From contig NZ_JABFDH010000003.1 of assembly GCF_013403975.1 (NCBI RefSeq), forward strand, positions 434,001 through 498,000: a DNA stretch of 64,000 nt. The letters run 5' to 3'. The notes beneath the pieces are model-generated. The model did no database searches. It was not told the DNA's origin and saw only the letters and a program-made list of their open reading frames with translations. The translations under genes and the position numbers were made by a program. Within the stretch, counting starts at the first letter, position 1. Each line of letters starts with the position of its first letter. Shown here one piece after another: positions 1-7,701 of the stretch. This stretch comes from Winogradskyella ursingii. Lineage in GTDB: Bacteria > Bacteroidota > Bacteroidia > Flavobacteriales > Flavobacteriaceae.

Positions 1-338
1 CGTATTTTATTATAGATGAAACCCATGCTGTTGCTCTAATAAGTGCCTTTTTACTTAGTATAGGCATTATCTATTATTTATTTGAAAAAATAAACATACG
101 ATTAGCTAGTGTGTTTACCTTAACTCACACCTTCATTACTCTTGTCTGCATTCTTATTTATCCTATTGGCAAACTTTATTATCAATTGTCAAATGACTTT
201 CCTTTATTCGACAGCCAAAACAGTATGGATACTATGACAATTACCTTAATTGGGATTTTGGTCTTAGCACAATTCTTATTTATTTTGAATGTGATACTCA
301 GCACGACAAGACATTATTCAAAAAGAAAAAAAACATAA
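1..338 (+). CDS. C-terminal part of a small integral membrane protein
   Basis: The reading frame is open from the window edge (first full codon at 3) to a TAA at 336-338, so the start lies outside. About 111 residues are visible. There are three hydrophobic stretches (roughly residues 10-22, 33-55 and 80-103 of the visible part) that look like membrane segments, and a basic tail ending in SKRKKT. An internal GTG at 111 could be read as a start, but the frame continues hydrophobic upstream of it, so I treat the gene as partial. It ends one base before rsmE and is probably co-transcribed with it. I do not recognise the family. Confidence 0.6.
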   Translation, partial: YFIIDETHAVALISAFLLSIGIIYYLFEKINIRLASVFTLTHTFITLVCILIYPIGKLYYQLSNDFPLFDSQNSMDTMTITLIGILVLAQFLFILNVILSTTRHYSKRKKT

Positions 339-339
339 T

Positions 340-1044
340 ATGCAATTGTTCTACAACGCAAACATATCTGAAAAAGATGCATTTTTCAACTTTGATAAAG
401 ATGAAAGCAAACATATTGTCAAAGTTTTGAGAAAAAAAGTTGGTGATCAATTACAGATTACCAATGGAAAAGGGTCATTATTTACCGCTGAGCTAACATC
501 TGTTGAAATTAAGAATTGTACGGTTTCAATTATATCAAGCGAACTTCAACCACAACGAAACTACACGTTACATCTGGCAGTTGCACCAACAAAAATGAAT
601 GACCGCTACGAGTGGTTTTTAGAAAAAGCTACTGAAATAGGAATTACAGAAATCACACCAATTATTTGTGACCATAGCGAACGAAAAGTAGTAAAGACCG
701 AACGTTTTGAGCGAATCATTCAATCTGCAATGAAGCAATCCTTACAATGCTATAAGCCTAACTTGAATACACCTACGACATTTTCTGAATTTTTGTCGCA
801 AGAAACTACAGGGCAAAAATTTATTGCACATTGTGAGGAAACGGATAAGAAAACATTAAAGTCACAACTGCAATCAAACACAAATTGTATTATTTTAATA
901 GGACCTGAAGGTGATTTTAGTCCATATGAAATTGAGCTGGCTATAAATCAAAATTATATGCCTGTTACTTTGGGAGAAACACGATTGCGCACAGAAACGG
1001 CAGCCATTGCTGCTTGCCACTCCGTGGCTTTTTTTCATCATTAA
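340..1044 (+). CDS. rsmE: 16S rRNA (uracil-1498-N3)-methyltransferase RsmE
   Basis: Methylates N3 of U1498 in 16S rRNA using S-adenosylmethionine. At 234 residues it has the normal length for the family. The N-terminal PUA-like part (1-70) is followed by a SPOUT knot domain with the family signatures KMNDRYEWFLEKATEIG (85-101), LIGPEGDFSPYE (186-197) and LGETRLRTETAA (211-222), which form the deep trefoil knot that binds cofactor. The ATG lies one base after the stop of the upstream membrane-protein gene, indicating translational coupling. The stop codon directly abuts the stop codon of the convergent gene at 1045, leaving no space for a separate terminator. Confidence 0.95.
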   Translation: MQLFYNANISEKDAFFNFDKDESKHIVKVLRKKVGDQLQITNGKGSLFTAELTSVEIKNCTVSIISSELQPQRNYTLHLAVAPTKMNDRYEWFLEKATEIGITEITPIICDHSERKVVKTERFERIIQSAMKQSLQCYKPNLNTPTTFSEFLSQETTGQKFIAHCEETDKKTLKSQLQSNTNCIILIGPEGDFSPYEIELAINQNYMPVTLGETRLRTETAAIAACHSVAFFHH

Positions 1045-1779
1045 TTAAACAGCTTTTTGAGTTGCTGTAAGAATATCCAACTTATCATTTTCAACAATCA
1101 GAATTAGTGATAATTCGTCTTCAGGTCTTACCATTTCTGGGATTAAAATAGATCCATTCATTGAGTTACTTTTGAGATTAAAAAGTTGCTCATTGACTAC
1201 AATATTGCTATTCACCAATTCCCTGTTTCGGTTTTCACCTCGTTTTACGGACGTTGTTCTTTGATTGATAACCAAAACAATTCGCAGATTTTGGTCCTGC
1301 AAATTGCCTTCAGTACCATATTTAAAGTCAATCTTATTATTCGATTTTGAAACTTCAGAAATAGTAATGTAGTTTTTTGATGTTTTTTTAGAGTATTCGG
1401 AAATTTTATTTTTCAATATACTTTCATTTGAACCGACAAAATGTTCTTTACCATTCACTACAATTTGAGGTGTATAAATAGAACTACTATTAAATTTTGA
1501 AGCATATCTTCTTTGCTTATTGCTGTATTTTTCTTTACTAAATGGATCCTTCCATCCAATATAATTCCAATAGTCAACATGATAAGATAGAGCGATAACT
1601 TTATTACTTTTCACTTCGTTTAACAATTCATCAGCAGGCGGACAGCTTGAGCAGCCTTGTGATGTGAACAATTCTAAAACTACCGGACTTTCATTTTTTA
1701 TTTCATTATTTATTGTATCGGTTTTATCGCTACAAAGCAATAATGGAACCATAAATAGTGTTAATAATATCGATTTCAT
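1045..1779 (-). CDS. DUF1223-type thioredoxin-fold lipoprotein
   Basis: A 244-residue protein with an N-terminal lipoprotein-like signal (hydrophobic 3-15, candidate lipidated Cys16 followed by Ser). The segment VVLELFTSQGCSSCPPAD (33-50) holds a CxxC pair (Cys43, Cys46) in a thioredoxin-like context, typical of the DUF1223 family (secreted, function unproven, possibly thiol redox). A further typical stretch, VVNGKEHFVGS, follows near residue 110. It is convergent with rsmE with zero spacing. Its start is only 25 bases from the divergent DUF4159 gene, so each promoter must reach into the other gene or be very short. Confidence 0.8.
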   Translation of the reverse strand: MKSILLTLFMVPLLLCSDKTDTINNEIKNESPVVLELFTSQGCSSCPPADELLNEVKSNKVIALSYHVDYWNYIGWKDPFSKEKYSNKQRRYASKFNSSSIYTPQIVVNGKEHFVGSNESILKNKISEYSKKTSKNYITISEVSKSNNKIDFKYGTEGNLQDQNLRIVLVINQRTTSVKRGENRNRELVNSNIVVNEQLFNLKSNSMNGSILIPEMVRPEDELSLILIVENDKLDILTATQKAV

Positions 1780-1804
1780 AGTAATTCTTTTTTACATTTA
1801 CAGT

Positions 1805-2467
1805 ATGCTTTTTAGTTCGAAAAAATCGATTTTACTTACATTTTTAGCAGTCTTTGTGATTAGTTTAACAAGCTTTGCCCAAGACTTGGCAGTGCTCAAA
1901 TACAAGGGTGGTGGAGATTGGTATGGTAACCCTACAGCGCTACCGAATTTGGTAAAGTACTGCAACGACAATATCGATACAAATATTAATGAAAGTATTC
2001 AAACCGTTGAAGCTGGAAGCACGGACATTTATCAATTTCCACTTTTACACATGACTGGTCACGGGAATGTATTCTTTGGTGATGAAGATGCCGAAAACCT
2101 TAGAAAGTATCTCGTTTCGGGCGGATTTCTTCATATTGATGATAATTATGGCTTGGAACCTTACATTAAAAAAGAGTTAAAAAAAGTGTTCCCAAATAAT
2201 GACTTAACAGAAATTCCTAAAAACCACAAAATTTTTAATTCTGCATATAATTTTCCAAACGGTCTGCCAAAAATTCACGAGCATGATGGCAAGGCACCAA
2301 AAGCGTTGGGCATCTTTTTTGAAGATAGACTGGTACTACTTTTTACTTTTGAAAGCGATTTAGGCGACGGCTGGGAAGACCAAGAAGTGCATAACGATCC
2401 TGAAGATGTTCGTGAAAAAGCACTCAAGATGGGTGCGAATATTGTGAAATATGCTTTTGAGAATTGA
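1805..2467 (+). CDS. DUF4159 domain protein, exported
   Basis: A 220-residue protein starting at the ATG at 1805, which gives a classical signal peptide (basic SSKK, hydrophobic core, cleavage after SFAQ near residue 25). An upstream in-frame start would only run antisense through the divergent gene and was rejected. The mature part contains VLKYKGGGDWYGNPTALPNL and the LRKYLVSGGFLHIDDNYG segment, recognisable as the DUF4159 family, which often accompanies MoxR/VWA-type membrane gene sets. Its enzymatic role is unknown; the fold has been likened to glutamine-amidotransferase/trehalose-utilisation type domains. Periplasmic or cell-envelope location is inferred from the signal peptide. Confidence 0.8.
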   Translation: MLFSSKKSILLTFLAVFVISLTSFAQDLAVLKYKGGGDWYGNPTALPNLVKYCNDNIDTNINESIQTVEAGSTDIYQFPLLHMTGHGNVFFGDEDAENLRKYLVSGGFLHIDDNYGLEPYIKKELKKVFPNNDLTEIPKNHKIFNSAYNFPNGLPKIHEHDGKAPKALGIFFEDRLVLLFTFESDLGDGWEDQEVHNDPEDVREKALKMGANIVKYAFEN

Positions 2468-2510
2468 ATATCAGAAATAATAGATGGTAGATTAGAATTT
2501 AATACTAATC

Positions 2511-2552
2511 TACTGACTACTGACTACTGAATACTGACTATTGACTACTGAA
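2511..2552 (+). repeat. 7-bp tandem repeat, six units, upstream of the TrmH-family gene
   Basis: Six abutting heptamers read TACTGAC, TACTGAC, TACTGAA, TACTGAC, TATTGAC, TACTGAA, ending one base before the ATG at 2554. The array takes the place where a leader or ribosome-binding site would be. Heptanucleotide arrays of this sort are prone to slippage, and a change in unit number would alter the spacing of upstream control elements rather than the coding frame. Confidence 0.9.
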
Positions 2553-2553
2553 A

Positions 2554-3063
2554 ATGCAACTCAACCACTACACCTCTAAATTCAAGAAAAAGAAATTGCC
2601 GATCATATTGGTTTGTGACAATATCACCAATGCACCAAATATAGGAAGTCTATTTAGAGCGGCTGACGCTTTTGGAATTGAACGGATAATATTTTGCGGT
2701 AATAATATTTCAATGGGAAAGCGAATGACAAAAACCTCTCGTGCTACCGAAAAATATGTGGATTACACAATAGAAAAGGAAATCAAATTTATTATTGAGG
2801 ATTTCAAAAGAAATAATTATTATCTAATAGCTTTAGAAATTACAAAAAACAGCCAACCACTCAGCAGTTTTCAACTTAACTCTAATAAGCCTATTGTTTT
2901 AATTTTGGGCGATGAAAATTTTGGTGTTTCCAATTTTATTTTGAGTCAAGTTGATGCTATCTTACATATTGATATGTTTGGTCAAAATAGTAGTATGAAT
3001 GTCACGCATGCCACAAGTATTGCACTTTATGAGATGACTAAACAACTCAATCAAATCCTATAA
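2554..3063 (+). CDS. SpoU/TrmH-family RNA 2'-O-methyltransferase
   Basis: A compact 169-residue SPOUT methyltransferase without the N-terminal substrate-binding extension of RlmB. The three TrmH-family motifs are visible: NAPNIGSLFRAADAFG (27-41) with the conserved Asn and Arg, LILGDENFGVS (116-126), and SSMNVTHATSIALYEM (146-161). It should transfer a methyl group from S-adenosylmethionine to a ribose 2'-OH of tRNA or rRNA; the exact nucleotide cannot be told from sequence. The start is directly preceded by the heptamer repeat array. Confidence 0.88.
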   Translation: MQLNHYTSKFKKKKLPIILVCDNITNAPNIGSLFRAADAFGIERIIFCGNNISMGKRMTKTSRATEKYVDYTIEKEIKFIIEDFKRNNYYLIALEITKNSQPLSSFQLNSNKPIVLILGDENFGVSNFILSQVDAILHIDMFGQNSSMNVTHATSIALYEMTKQLNQIL

Positions 3064-3134
3064 AAATTAACTCATTTGATTCTCAATTAAAATCAATTCT
3101 TAACATTGCCTATATTGCGATATGATTTAGAGTT

Positions 3135-4226
3135 ATGATTAAAGCCAGTAAACTTACAAAAAGCAATTTACAGACCTTAGGAATTATCATCGGTATCTGT
3201 ATTGTGCTGTTTGTACTGTTCAAAATTAGGGTGCTTATTCTTTTTGCTTTTATAGCTGGAGTGCTTGCATTAGTCTGCAGACCTTTGGTAATTTTTCTTA
3301 AAACAAAACTTAAATTTTCAAAGACTTTAGCATCCGTTGTCACGCTAGTTGTGATGATCTCCGTTGTTTGCCTTATGCTTTGGATTTTTCTACCCATAAT
3401 TGTAGAACAGGGTAAGAATATTTCTCAGATTAATTTTGATGTTGTCAAACAAGATCTAAATGAATTAAGCCTACAAGCCAGTGATTATTTAGGTCTAGAA
3501 CAAATAAATCTTTTTGAGGCTATTAAAGAGGCAGAATTTGCTCAAAATCTAAATTCTGAATTTATTGATGGTGTTTTGGATGTTTTTTTCGATAACATAT
3601 TTAACACCCTTGTAGGTTTATTTTCTGTTCTGTTCATTAGCTTCTTTTTGCTCAAGGATGATAATCTGATACCTAATATGGTCATAGCTTTTGCAGATAT
3701 CGGTAAGGAGAAACGGTTTTTGCTTGTTCTTAATAAATCAAAATCACTACTCACTCGTTACTTTATAGGACTTCTCTGCCAAATGCTGGTAATCGCCATA
3801 TTATATTTTATTCTATTATATAGTCTCGGTATACAAAATGCTCTTGCCGTTGCCTTGGTTTGTGCCTTTCTAAATATTGTTCCATATTTAGGTCCATTAC
3901 TTGGTGCAATGGTGATTATGCTAATTGTGTTATCCGCTAATCTCGCATCGGATTTTTCGACCCAGTTACTACCTGACCTAATCACGGTTCTGGTAGGTGT
4001 ATCTATTATCCAGCTTATTGACAATTTTTTTTCTCAGCCGATTATTTTTGGTCAAAGTGTAAAATCACATCCATTGGAAATTTTTATTGTAATATTTATG
4101 GGAGGGCTTCTATTTGGTATACCTGGAATGATTTTAGCCGTACCGGTATACACCACACTAAAGGTAATATCTAAAGAATTTTTATCAGAATATAAAATCG
4201 TGAAACAACTTACCAAAGATATTTAA
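3135..4226 (+). CDS. AI-2E family transporter (first of a tandem pair)
   Basis: A 363-residue polytopic membrane protein of the AI-2E/PerM (formerly UPF0118) family. It has two N-terminal hydrophobic segments (about 15-50), a third near 65-85, a soluble region with the LFEAIKEAEF segment, and a C-terminal block of membrane segments ending in the family signature DNFFSQPIIFGQSVKSHP and GGLLFGIPGMILAVPVY. Members export AI-2, act as Na+/H+ exchangers or have unknown substrates; the sequence does not decide. The next gene encodes a close paralogue of almost the same length, so the pair probably arose by tandem duplication. Confidence 0.85.
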   Translation: MIKASKLTKSNLQTLGIIIGICIVLFVLFKIRVLILFAFIAGVLALVCRPLVIFLKTKLKFSKTLASVVTLVVMISVVCLMLWIFLPIIVEQGKNISQINFDVVKQDLNELSLQASDYLGLEQINLFEAIKEAEFAQNLNSEFIDGVLDVFFDNIFNTLVGLFSVLFISFFLLKDDNLIPNMVIAFADIGKEKRFLLVLNKSKSLLTRYFIGLLCQMLVIAILYFILLYSLGIQNALAVALVCAFLNIVPYLGPLLGAMVIMLIVLSANLASDFSTQLLPDLITVLVGVSIIQLIDNFFSQPIIFGQSVKSHPLEIFIVIFMGGLLFGIPGMILAVPVYTTLKVISKEFLSEYKIVKQLTKDI

Positions 4227-4282
4227 TTCTTAGTTTTACAAAGACAACAATCAATTTCTCAGTACAAACTTTATTATTTAAA

Positions 4283-5371
4283 GTGAATTCAAAAATTATA
4301 GCCAACGGTATTTTAAGAGCATTAGCTATTTTAGCTGGTATAACCTTTCTCTTATATTTTCTTTATCAAATACAATCTGTCATAGTTTATTTGGCTATTG
4401 CAGGATTTCTTTCTCTAGTTGGGCGACCAATAATGATTTTCTTAAAAAAGACATTAAAGTTCAATGAAACGTTAGCCGTGGTAACTACAATGATTTTCTT
4501 TTTGTGCATCGTGTTAGGTATTATTGGACTTTTTATTCCTTTAGTAATTGAACAAAGTCAAAATCTTGCATTGCTGGATGTAGAGTTGCTCCAAACCAAC
4601 ATAGATAGCATCTATCAAGAATTTATAGATAATTTTGGGCTGAGTAAACAAGAAGTCGAGACTTCATTTAAAGATTCGGAATATATGTCAGAATTTAATT
4701 TTGGATTCATTCCTGATTTTCTGAATTCAATCATCTCAGGATTTGGTAGCTTTGGAATTGGTTTGTTTTCCGTTCTTTTTATATTGTTTTTCTTTCTTAA
4801 AGATAGTAAGATGTTTACCAGATCAGTTGTTACATTTTTCCCAAAATCCGAAGATGTAAAACTCAAGAAAACTTTGACCACCATAAGAGACTTACTATCT
4901 AGATATTTTACAGGACTCATTCTTCAAATCCTAATCCTCTTTACAATATACTCTATAGTACTGTTTATATTTGGTATCGAGAATGCTCTAGTGATTGCTA
5001 CTCTCTGCGCGTTATTGAATATAATTCCTTACGTAGGGCCATTAATTAGTGCTGTTTTAATTTTACTTTTAACCATAAGCAGTAATCTCGGCCAAGATTT
5101 CAGTGCTGTGATTTTACCAAAAGCAATTTATGTGATGATAGGATTTATTGTTGCACAATTGGTAGATAACTTTTTTAGTCAGCCATTAATATTTTCTAAA
5201 AGCGTAAAATCACACCCGTTAGAAATATTCCTTATCATCATCATTTTTGGGTTACTTTTTGGCATGACGGGTTTAATCGTTGCAATTCCGTTGTATACAG
5301 CTATAAAAGTTATTGCTAAAGAATTCTTTAACGAATATAGGGTAGTTAAAAGCTTGACTAAAAACTTATAG
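4283..5371 (+). CDS. AI-2E family transporter (second of a tandem pair)
   Basis: A 362-residue paralogue of the preceding gene, with the same arrangement of membrane segments and the same C-terminal signatures (DNFFSQPLIFSKSVKSHP, LLFGMTGLIVAIPLYTAIKV). It starts with GTG; the next possible ATG would remove the first membrane helices, so GTG is preferred. There are 56 bases between the two permease genes and 7 bases to the following methyltransferase gene, which suggests one transcript. A hetero-oligomeric transporter is possible but only inferred. Confidence 0.84.
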   Translation: MNSKIIANGILRALAILAGITFLLYFLYQIQSVIVYLAIAGFLSLVGRPIMIFLKKTLKFNETLAVVTTMIFFLCIVLGIIGLFIPLVIEQSQNLALLDVELLQTNIDSIYQEFIDNFGLSKQEVETSFKDSEYMSEFNFGFIPDFLNSIISGFGSFGIGLFSVLFILFFFLKDSKMFTRSVVTFFPKSEDVKLKKTLTTIRDLLSRYFTGLILQILILFTIYSIVLFIFGIENALVIATLCALLNIIPYVGPLISAVLILLLTISSNLGQDFSAVILPKAIYVMIGFIVAQLVDNFFSQPLIFSKSVKSHPLEIFLIIIIFGLLFGMTGLIVAIPLYTAIKVIAKEFFNEYRVVKSLTKNL

Positions 5372-5378
5372 TTTCGGT

Positions 5379-6557
5379 TTGAAAACTTCCATTTTAAATA
5401 CTCAAATTCAAAAGTTCATTAATTCAAATCTGAATGCAGATATAGCAGATTTATTATTAAAGGGTATTGCGTTTGACAATGTTGATAATACAACTATCAT
5501 AGAGCAAATTGAATCAAAAAAACGTGCTAAAAAAAAGTTACCCACTTGGTTCAATACTGAATATGTGTACTACCCAAATAAATTAAATATTGAGCAAACG
5601 TCCTCTGAAATAACAGCTGAGCATAAAGCTAAATTGGTTTCTGGAAAAAATTTAATCGATCTCACGGGTGGCTTTGGTGTGGATACTTATTACTTTTCAA
5701 AGCAAATTGAAAATGTGATCCATTGTGAAATCAATACAGAACTATCTGATATAGTAGCTCATAACTATCACAATTTACAAGTTTCAAATGTTGAATGTAT
5801 AAATGAAAATGGAATTGAAACCTTAAAAAAATTGGATAAGCAGTTCGATTGGATTTACATCGATCCTTCCAGACGGGACGATTCCAAAAACAAGGTGTTT
5901 TTAATAACGGATTGTACGCCAAACGTTAAAACGTATCAGGGGTTACTTTTAAAATATGCAGAAAACGTGATGATAAAAACATCGCCTTTATTAGATATTT
6001 CTGCCACACTTTTAGATTTAAGTAACGTCAAGGAAATTCACGTAGTCGCAGTAAATAATGAAGTAAAGGAGTTATTGTGGATTTTAGAACGCAACTATTC
6101 TGGATCCATTTTAATCAAAACAGTCAATATTCAAAAAGAAAACAAACAAACTTTTGACTTCTATTATGATGAAGAATCTACTGCAAAAGTTGAATACACC
6201 CGACCTTCTAATTATTTGTACGAGCCAAATTCAGCCATTTTAAAAGCTGGAGCATTTAATTCGGTTAGTTCTAATTTGGGAGTAAAAAAACTTCATAAAC
6301 ATTCGCATTTATATACTTCTGAAACATTAATTGATTTTCCCGGAAGACGATTCAATATTGAAAATGTTATTCCTTTTAATAAAAAGGCTTTTTCTAAATT
6401 AAAAATTCAAAAAGCAAATATCACGACTCGGAATTTTCCGCTATCTGTTGCGGACATTCGTAAAAAATTTAAAGTGAAGGATGGTGGAACTATTTATTTG
6501 TTCTTTACTACTAATTTAAACAATGAAAAAATAATTCTAATCTGTTCTAAAATTTAA
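5379..6557 (+). CDS. THUMP-like class I SAM-dependent methyltransferase
   Basis: A 392-residue protein with a Rossmann methyltransferase core: LIDLTGGFGVDTYYF (92-106) is the cofactor-binding motif I and IDPSRRD (161-167) is the motif IV-type catalytic stretch. The C-terminal 100 residues, with the PGRRFNIEN and RNFPLSVADIRKKF segments, match the THUMP-like domain found with this family in Bacteroidota. An RNA substrate is likely by analogy but unproven. The start is TTG, the only start giving the full N-terminal helix region. It converges with pdeM, overlapping it by 11 bases at the 3' ends. Confidence 0.82.
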   Translation: MKTSILNTQIQKFINSNLNADIADLLLKGIAFDNVDNTTIIEQIESKKRAKKKLPTWFNTEYVYYPNKLNIEQTSSEITAEHKAKLVSGKNLIDLTGGFGVDTYYFSKQIENVIHCEINTELSDIVAHNYHNLQVSNVECINENGIETLKKLDKQFDWIYIDPSRRDDSKNKVFLITDCTPNVKTYQGLLLKYAENVMIKTSPLLDISATLLDLSNVKEIHVVAVNNEVKELLWILERNYSGSILIKTVNIQKENKQTFDFYYDEESTAKVEYTRPSNYLYEPNSAILKAGAFNSVSSNLGVKKLHKHSHLYTSETLIDFPGRRFNIENVIPFNKKAFSKLKIQKANITTRNFPLSVADIRKKFKVKDGGTIYLFFTTNLNNEKIILICSKI

Positions 6558-7212
6558 AAATCGAGGTATCTGTAAAAGCATAACAAACCGAATCTTTTGG
6601 CTGAGAGCGCGTGTTCAACCCGGTAAATAAGCTAAATGCAGGCAATATAATTTGATGTCCACTCACTTGAAAACAGGGTAATTTTAAAAATTGTTTGCCT
6701 TTACCTTTTATCCTTACACCAGGATGGGTATGACCTGAAATCGTAAATTGTTCTGAATGCTTTTTTAAATGCTCATGCACAAAGGTGAAAGGTGAAATTT
6801 CCAATTCTTTTTCAATCTCAAAATCAAACTTTGAAACTATGTTTTTTGAAAGTCTATCGTGGTTTCCTTTAATCAGAACGATTTGTAAATCTTCAAACTG
6901 ATTTAGCCATAATTGAAAAGTGTCCATATCTACGTTAGCCTCCGCATGGAATAAATCACCAACAATCAATATTTTTTGAGCCTTGAGATAAAGAATCAAT
7001 TGTTTCAAACGTTCTAAATCGTTCTGAAGCACACCATCAGGCATAGGTATACCATGTTTTCTGAAGTGTGCGGTTTTACCGATATGTATATCGGATAGAA
7101 TCAAAGCACTTTCACGTTTCCAATAGATGGCGCGTTGATTGGTGAGTGTCAACGTTTCGTTTTTTACGGAAATATTTTCGGTAATGATTTTTAGTTTCAC
7201 AATTTTAGTCAT
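6547..7212 (-). CDS. pdeM: Ligase-associated DNA-damage-response phosphoesterase PdeM
   Basis: A 221-residue calcineurin-type metallophosphoesterase. The metal ligands are visible: DIHIG (41-45), GDLFHAE (85-91), GNHDR (116-120) and SGHTHPG (159-165). This family is found almost only beside an ATP-dependent ligase, an Lhr-like helicase and a beta-CASP exonuclease, which lie upstream here on the same strand. I use the ATG at 7212, since an upstream extension would run through a repeat element. That ATG is formed by the outer end of the repeat (reverse complement ATGAC). The 489-base interruption between helicase and pdeM is unusual for an operon otherwise joined by 4-base overlaps. Confidence 0.9.
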   Translation of the reverse strand: MTKIVKLKIITENISVKNETLTLTNQRAIYWKRESALILSDIHIGKTAHFRKHGIPMPDGVLQNDLERLKQLILYLKAQKILIVGDLFHAEANVDMDTFQLWLNQFEDLQIVLIKGNHDRLSKNIVSKFDFEIEKELEISPFTFVHEHLKKHSEQFTISGHTHPGVRIKGKGKQFLKLPCFQVSGHQIILPAFSLFTGLNTRSQPKDSVCYAFTDTSIFKF

Positions 7213-7293
7213 ATCGAACTTTCGTGAGACATCCCACATATAGCTCCATTCAAATCTCAAAATTATGTGATTTCTCGCTTTGCTCGAAATGAC
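7208..7293. repeat. Palindromic REP-like element, left copy
   Basis: An 86-bp imperfect inverted repeat beginning GTCATATCGAACTTTC and ending TTTGCTCGAAATGAC. The reverse complement of the right arm (GTCATTTCGAGCAAAGCGAG) pairs with the left arm with a few mismatches, so the transcript can fold into a long hairpin. A second copy in the same orientation lies at 7618-7698, on the other side of the GIY-YIG gene. The GTCATTTCGAGC...GAGAAATC sequence is, from memory, a common dispersed intergenic repeat of flavobacterial genomes. Confidence 0.9.
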
Positions 7294-7318
7294 TTCAAGC
7301 TTTTATTTATATTTATGG

Positions 7319-7618
7319 ATGCTTTATAATCACTTTGTGTACATAACAACAAATCCTTATAGAACCACACTATACATCGGAATAACAAATAACATTCAAA
7401 GAAGATTAGATCAGCATTTCTTTGACAGTCAGAATTCTAGAAAATCGTTTGCTGGTAAATATAATTGTATCTATTTGGTATATTACGAAGGATTTGAATA
7501 CCCGAGAGAAGCTATTTCAAGAGAAAAAGAATTGAAAAAATGGCGTCGTGAAAAGAAAAATAAATTGATTACAACGTTTAATCCTAAATGGAAAACTCTT
7601 AATAACCAAGTAATTTAG
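7319..7618 (+). CDS. Small GIY-YIG endonuclease domain protein
   Basis: A 99-residue single-domain nuclease. The GIY-YIG signature is split as VYI (7-9) and YIG (19-21), followed by TNNIQRRLDQH with the conserved Arg, and SREKELKKWRR (67-77) with the metal-binding Glu. This is the URI-like family, small proteins found in many copies in Bacteroidota. I choose the ATG at 7319, since earlier starts (7280, 7289) lie in the repeat and add an unrelated peptide. The gene sits antisense inside the ligase-associated operon and its TAG stop overlaps the first base of the right-hand repeat. Its role is unknown; a link with mobility of the flanking repeats is my inference. Confidence 0.85.
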   Translation: MLYNHFVYITTNPYRTTLYIGITNNIQRRLDQHFFDSQNSRKSFAGKYNCIYLVYYEGFEYPREAISREKELKKWRREKKNKLITTFNPKWKTLNNQVI

Positions 7619-7698
7619 TCATGTCGAACGTATGTGAGACATTGCATCCTCACTGAGTAGAATAAAATTATGAGATTTCTCACTATGCTCGAAATGAC
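7618..7698. repeat. Palindromic REP-like element, right copy
   Basis: An 81-bp imperfect palindrome in direct orientation to the copy at 7208-7293: it begins GTCATGTCGAACGTATGTG and ends ATGCTCGAAATGAC. The two copies share both outer ends and the ATTATG(A/T)GATTTCTC inner segment, but differ in the loop. The base changes in the arm (TTTCG/AAAGCG in one copy, TATG/ATAG in the other) go together on both sides, which suggests selection for the hairpin. It ends three bases before the stop codon of the helicase gene. Confidence 0.9.
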
Positions 7699-7701
7699 AA
7701 C

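Noticed and set aside
1664-1804. Upstream extension of the DUF4159 gene from 1664
   Set aside because: It runs antisense through the divergent lipoprotein gene and would hide the signal peptide that starts at 1805.
7213-7260. Extended N-terminus of PdeM from 7260
   Set aside because: It would be translated from the palindromic repeat and is unlike the family N-terminus.
7280-7318. Extended N-terminus of the GIY-YIG protein from TTG 7280 or ATG 7289
   Set aside because: These codons lie in or next to the repeat; the ATG at 7319 places the GIY motif at the usual distance from the start.
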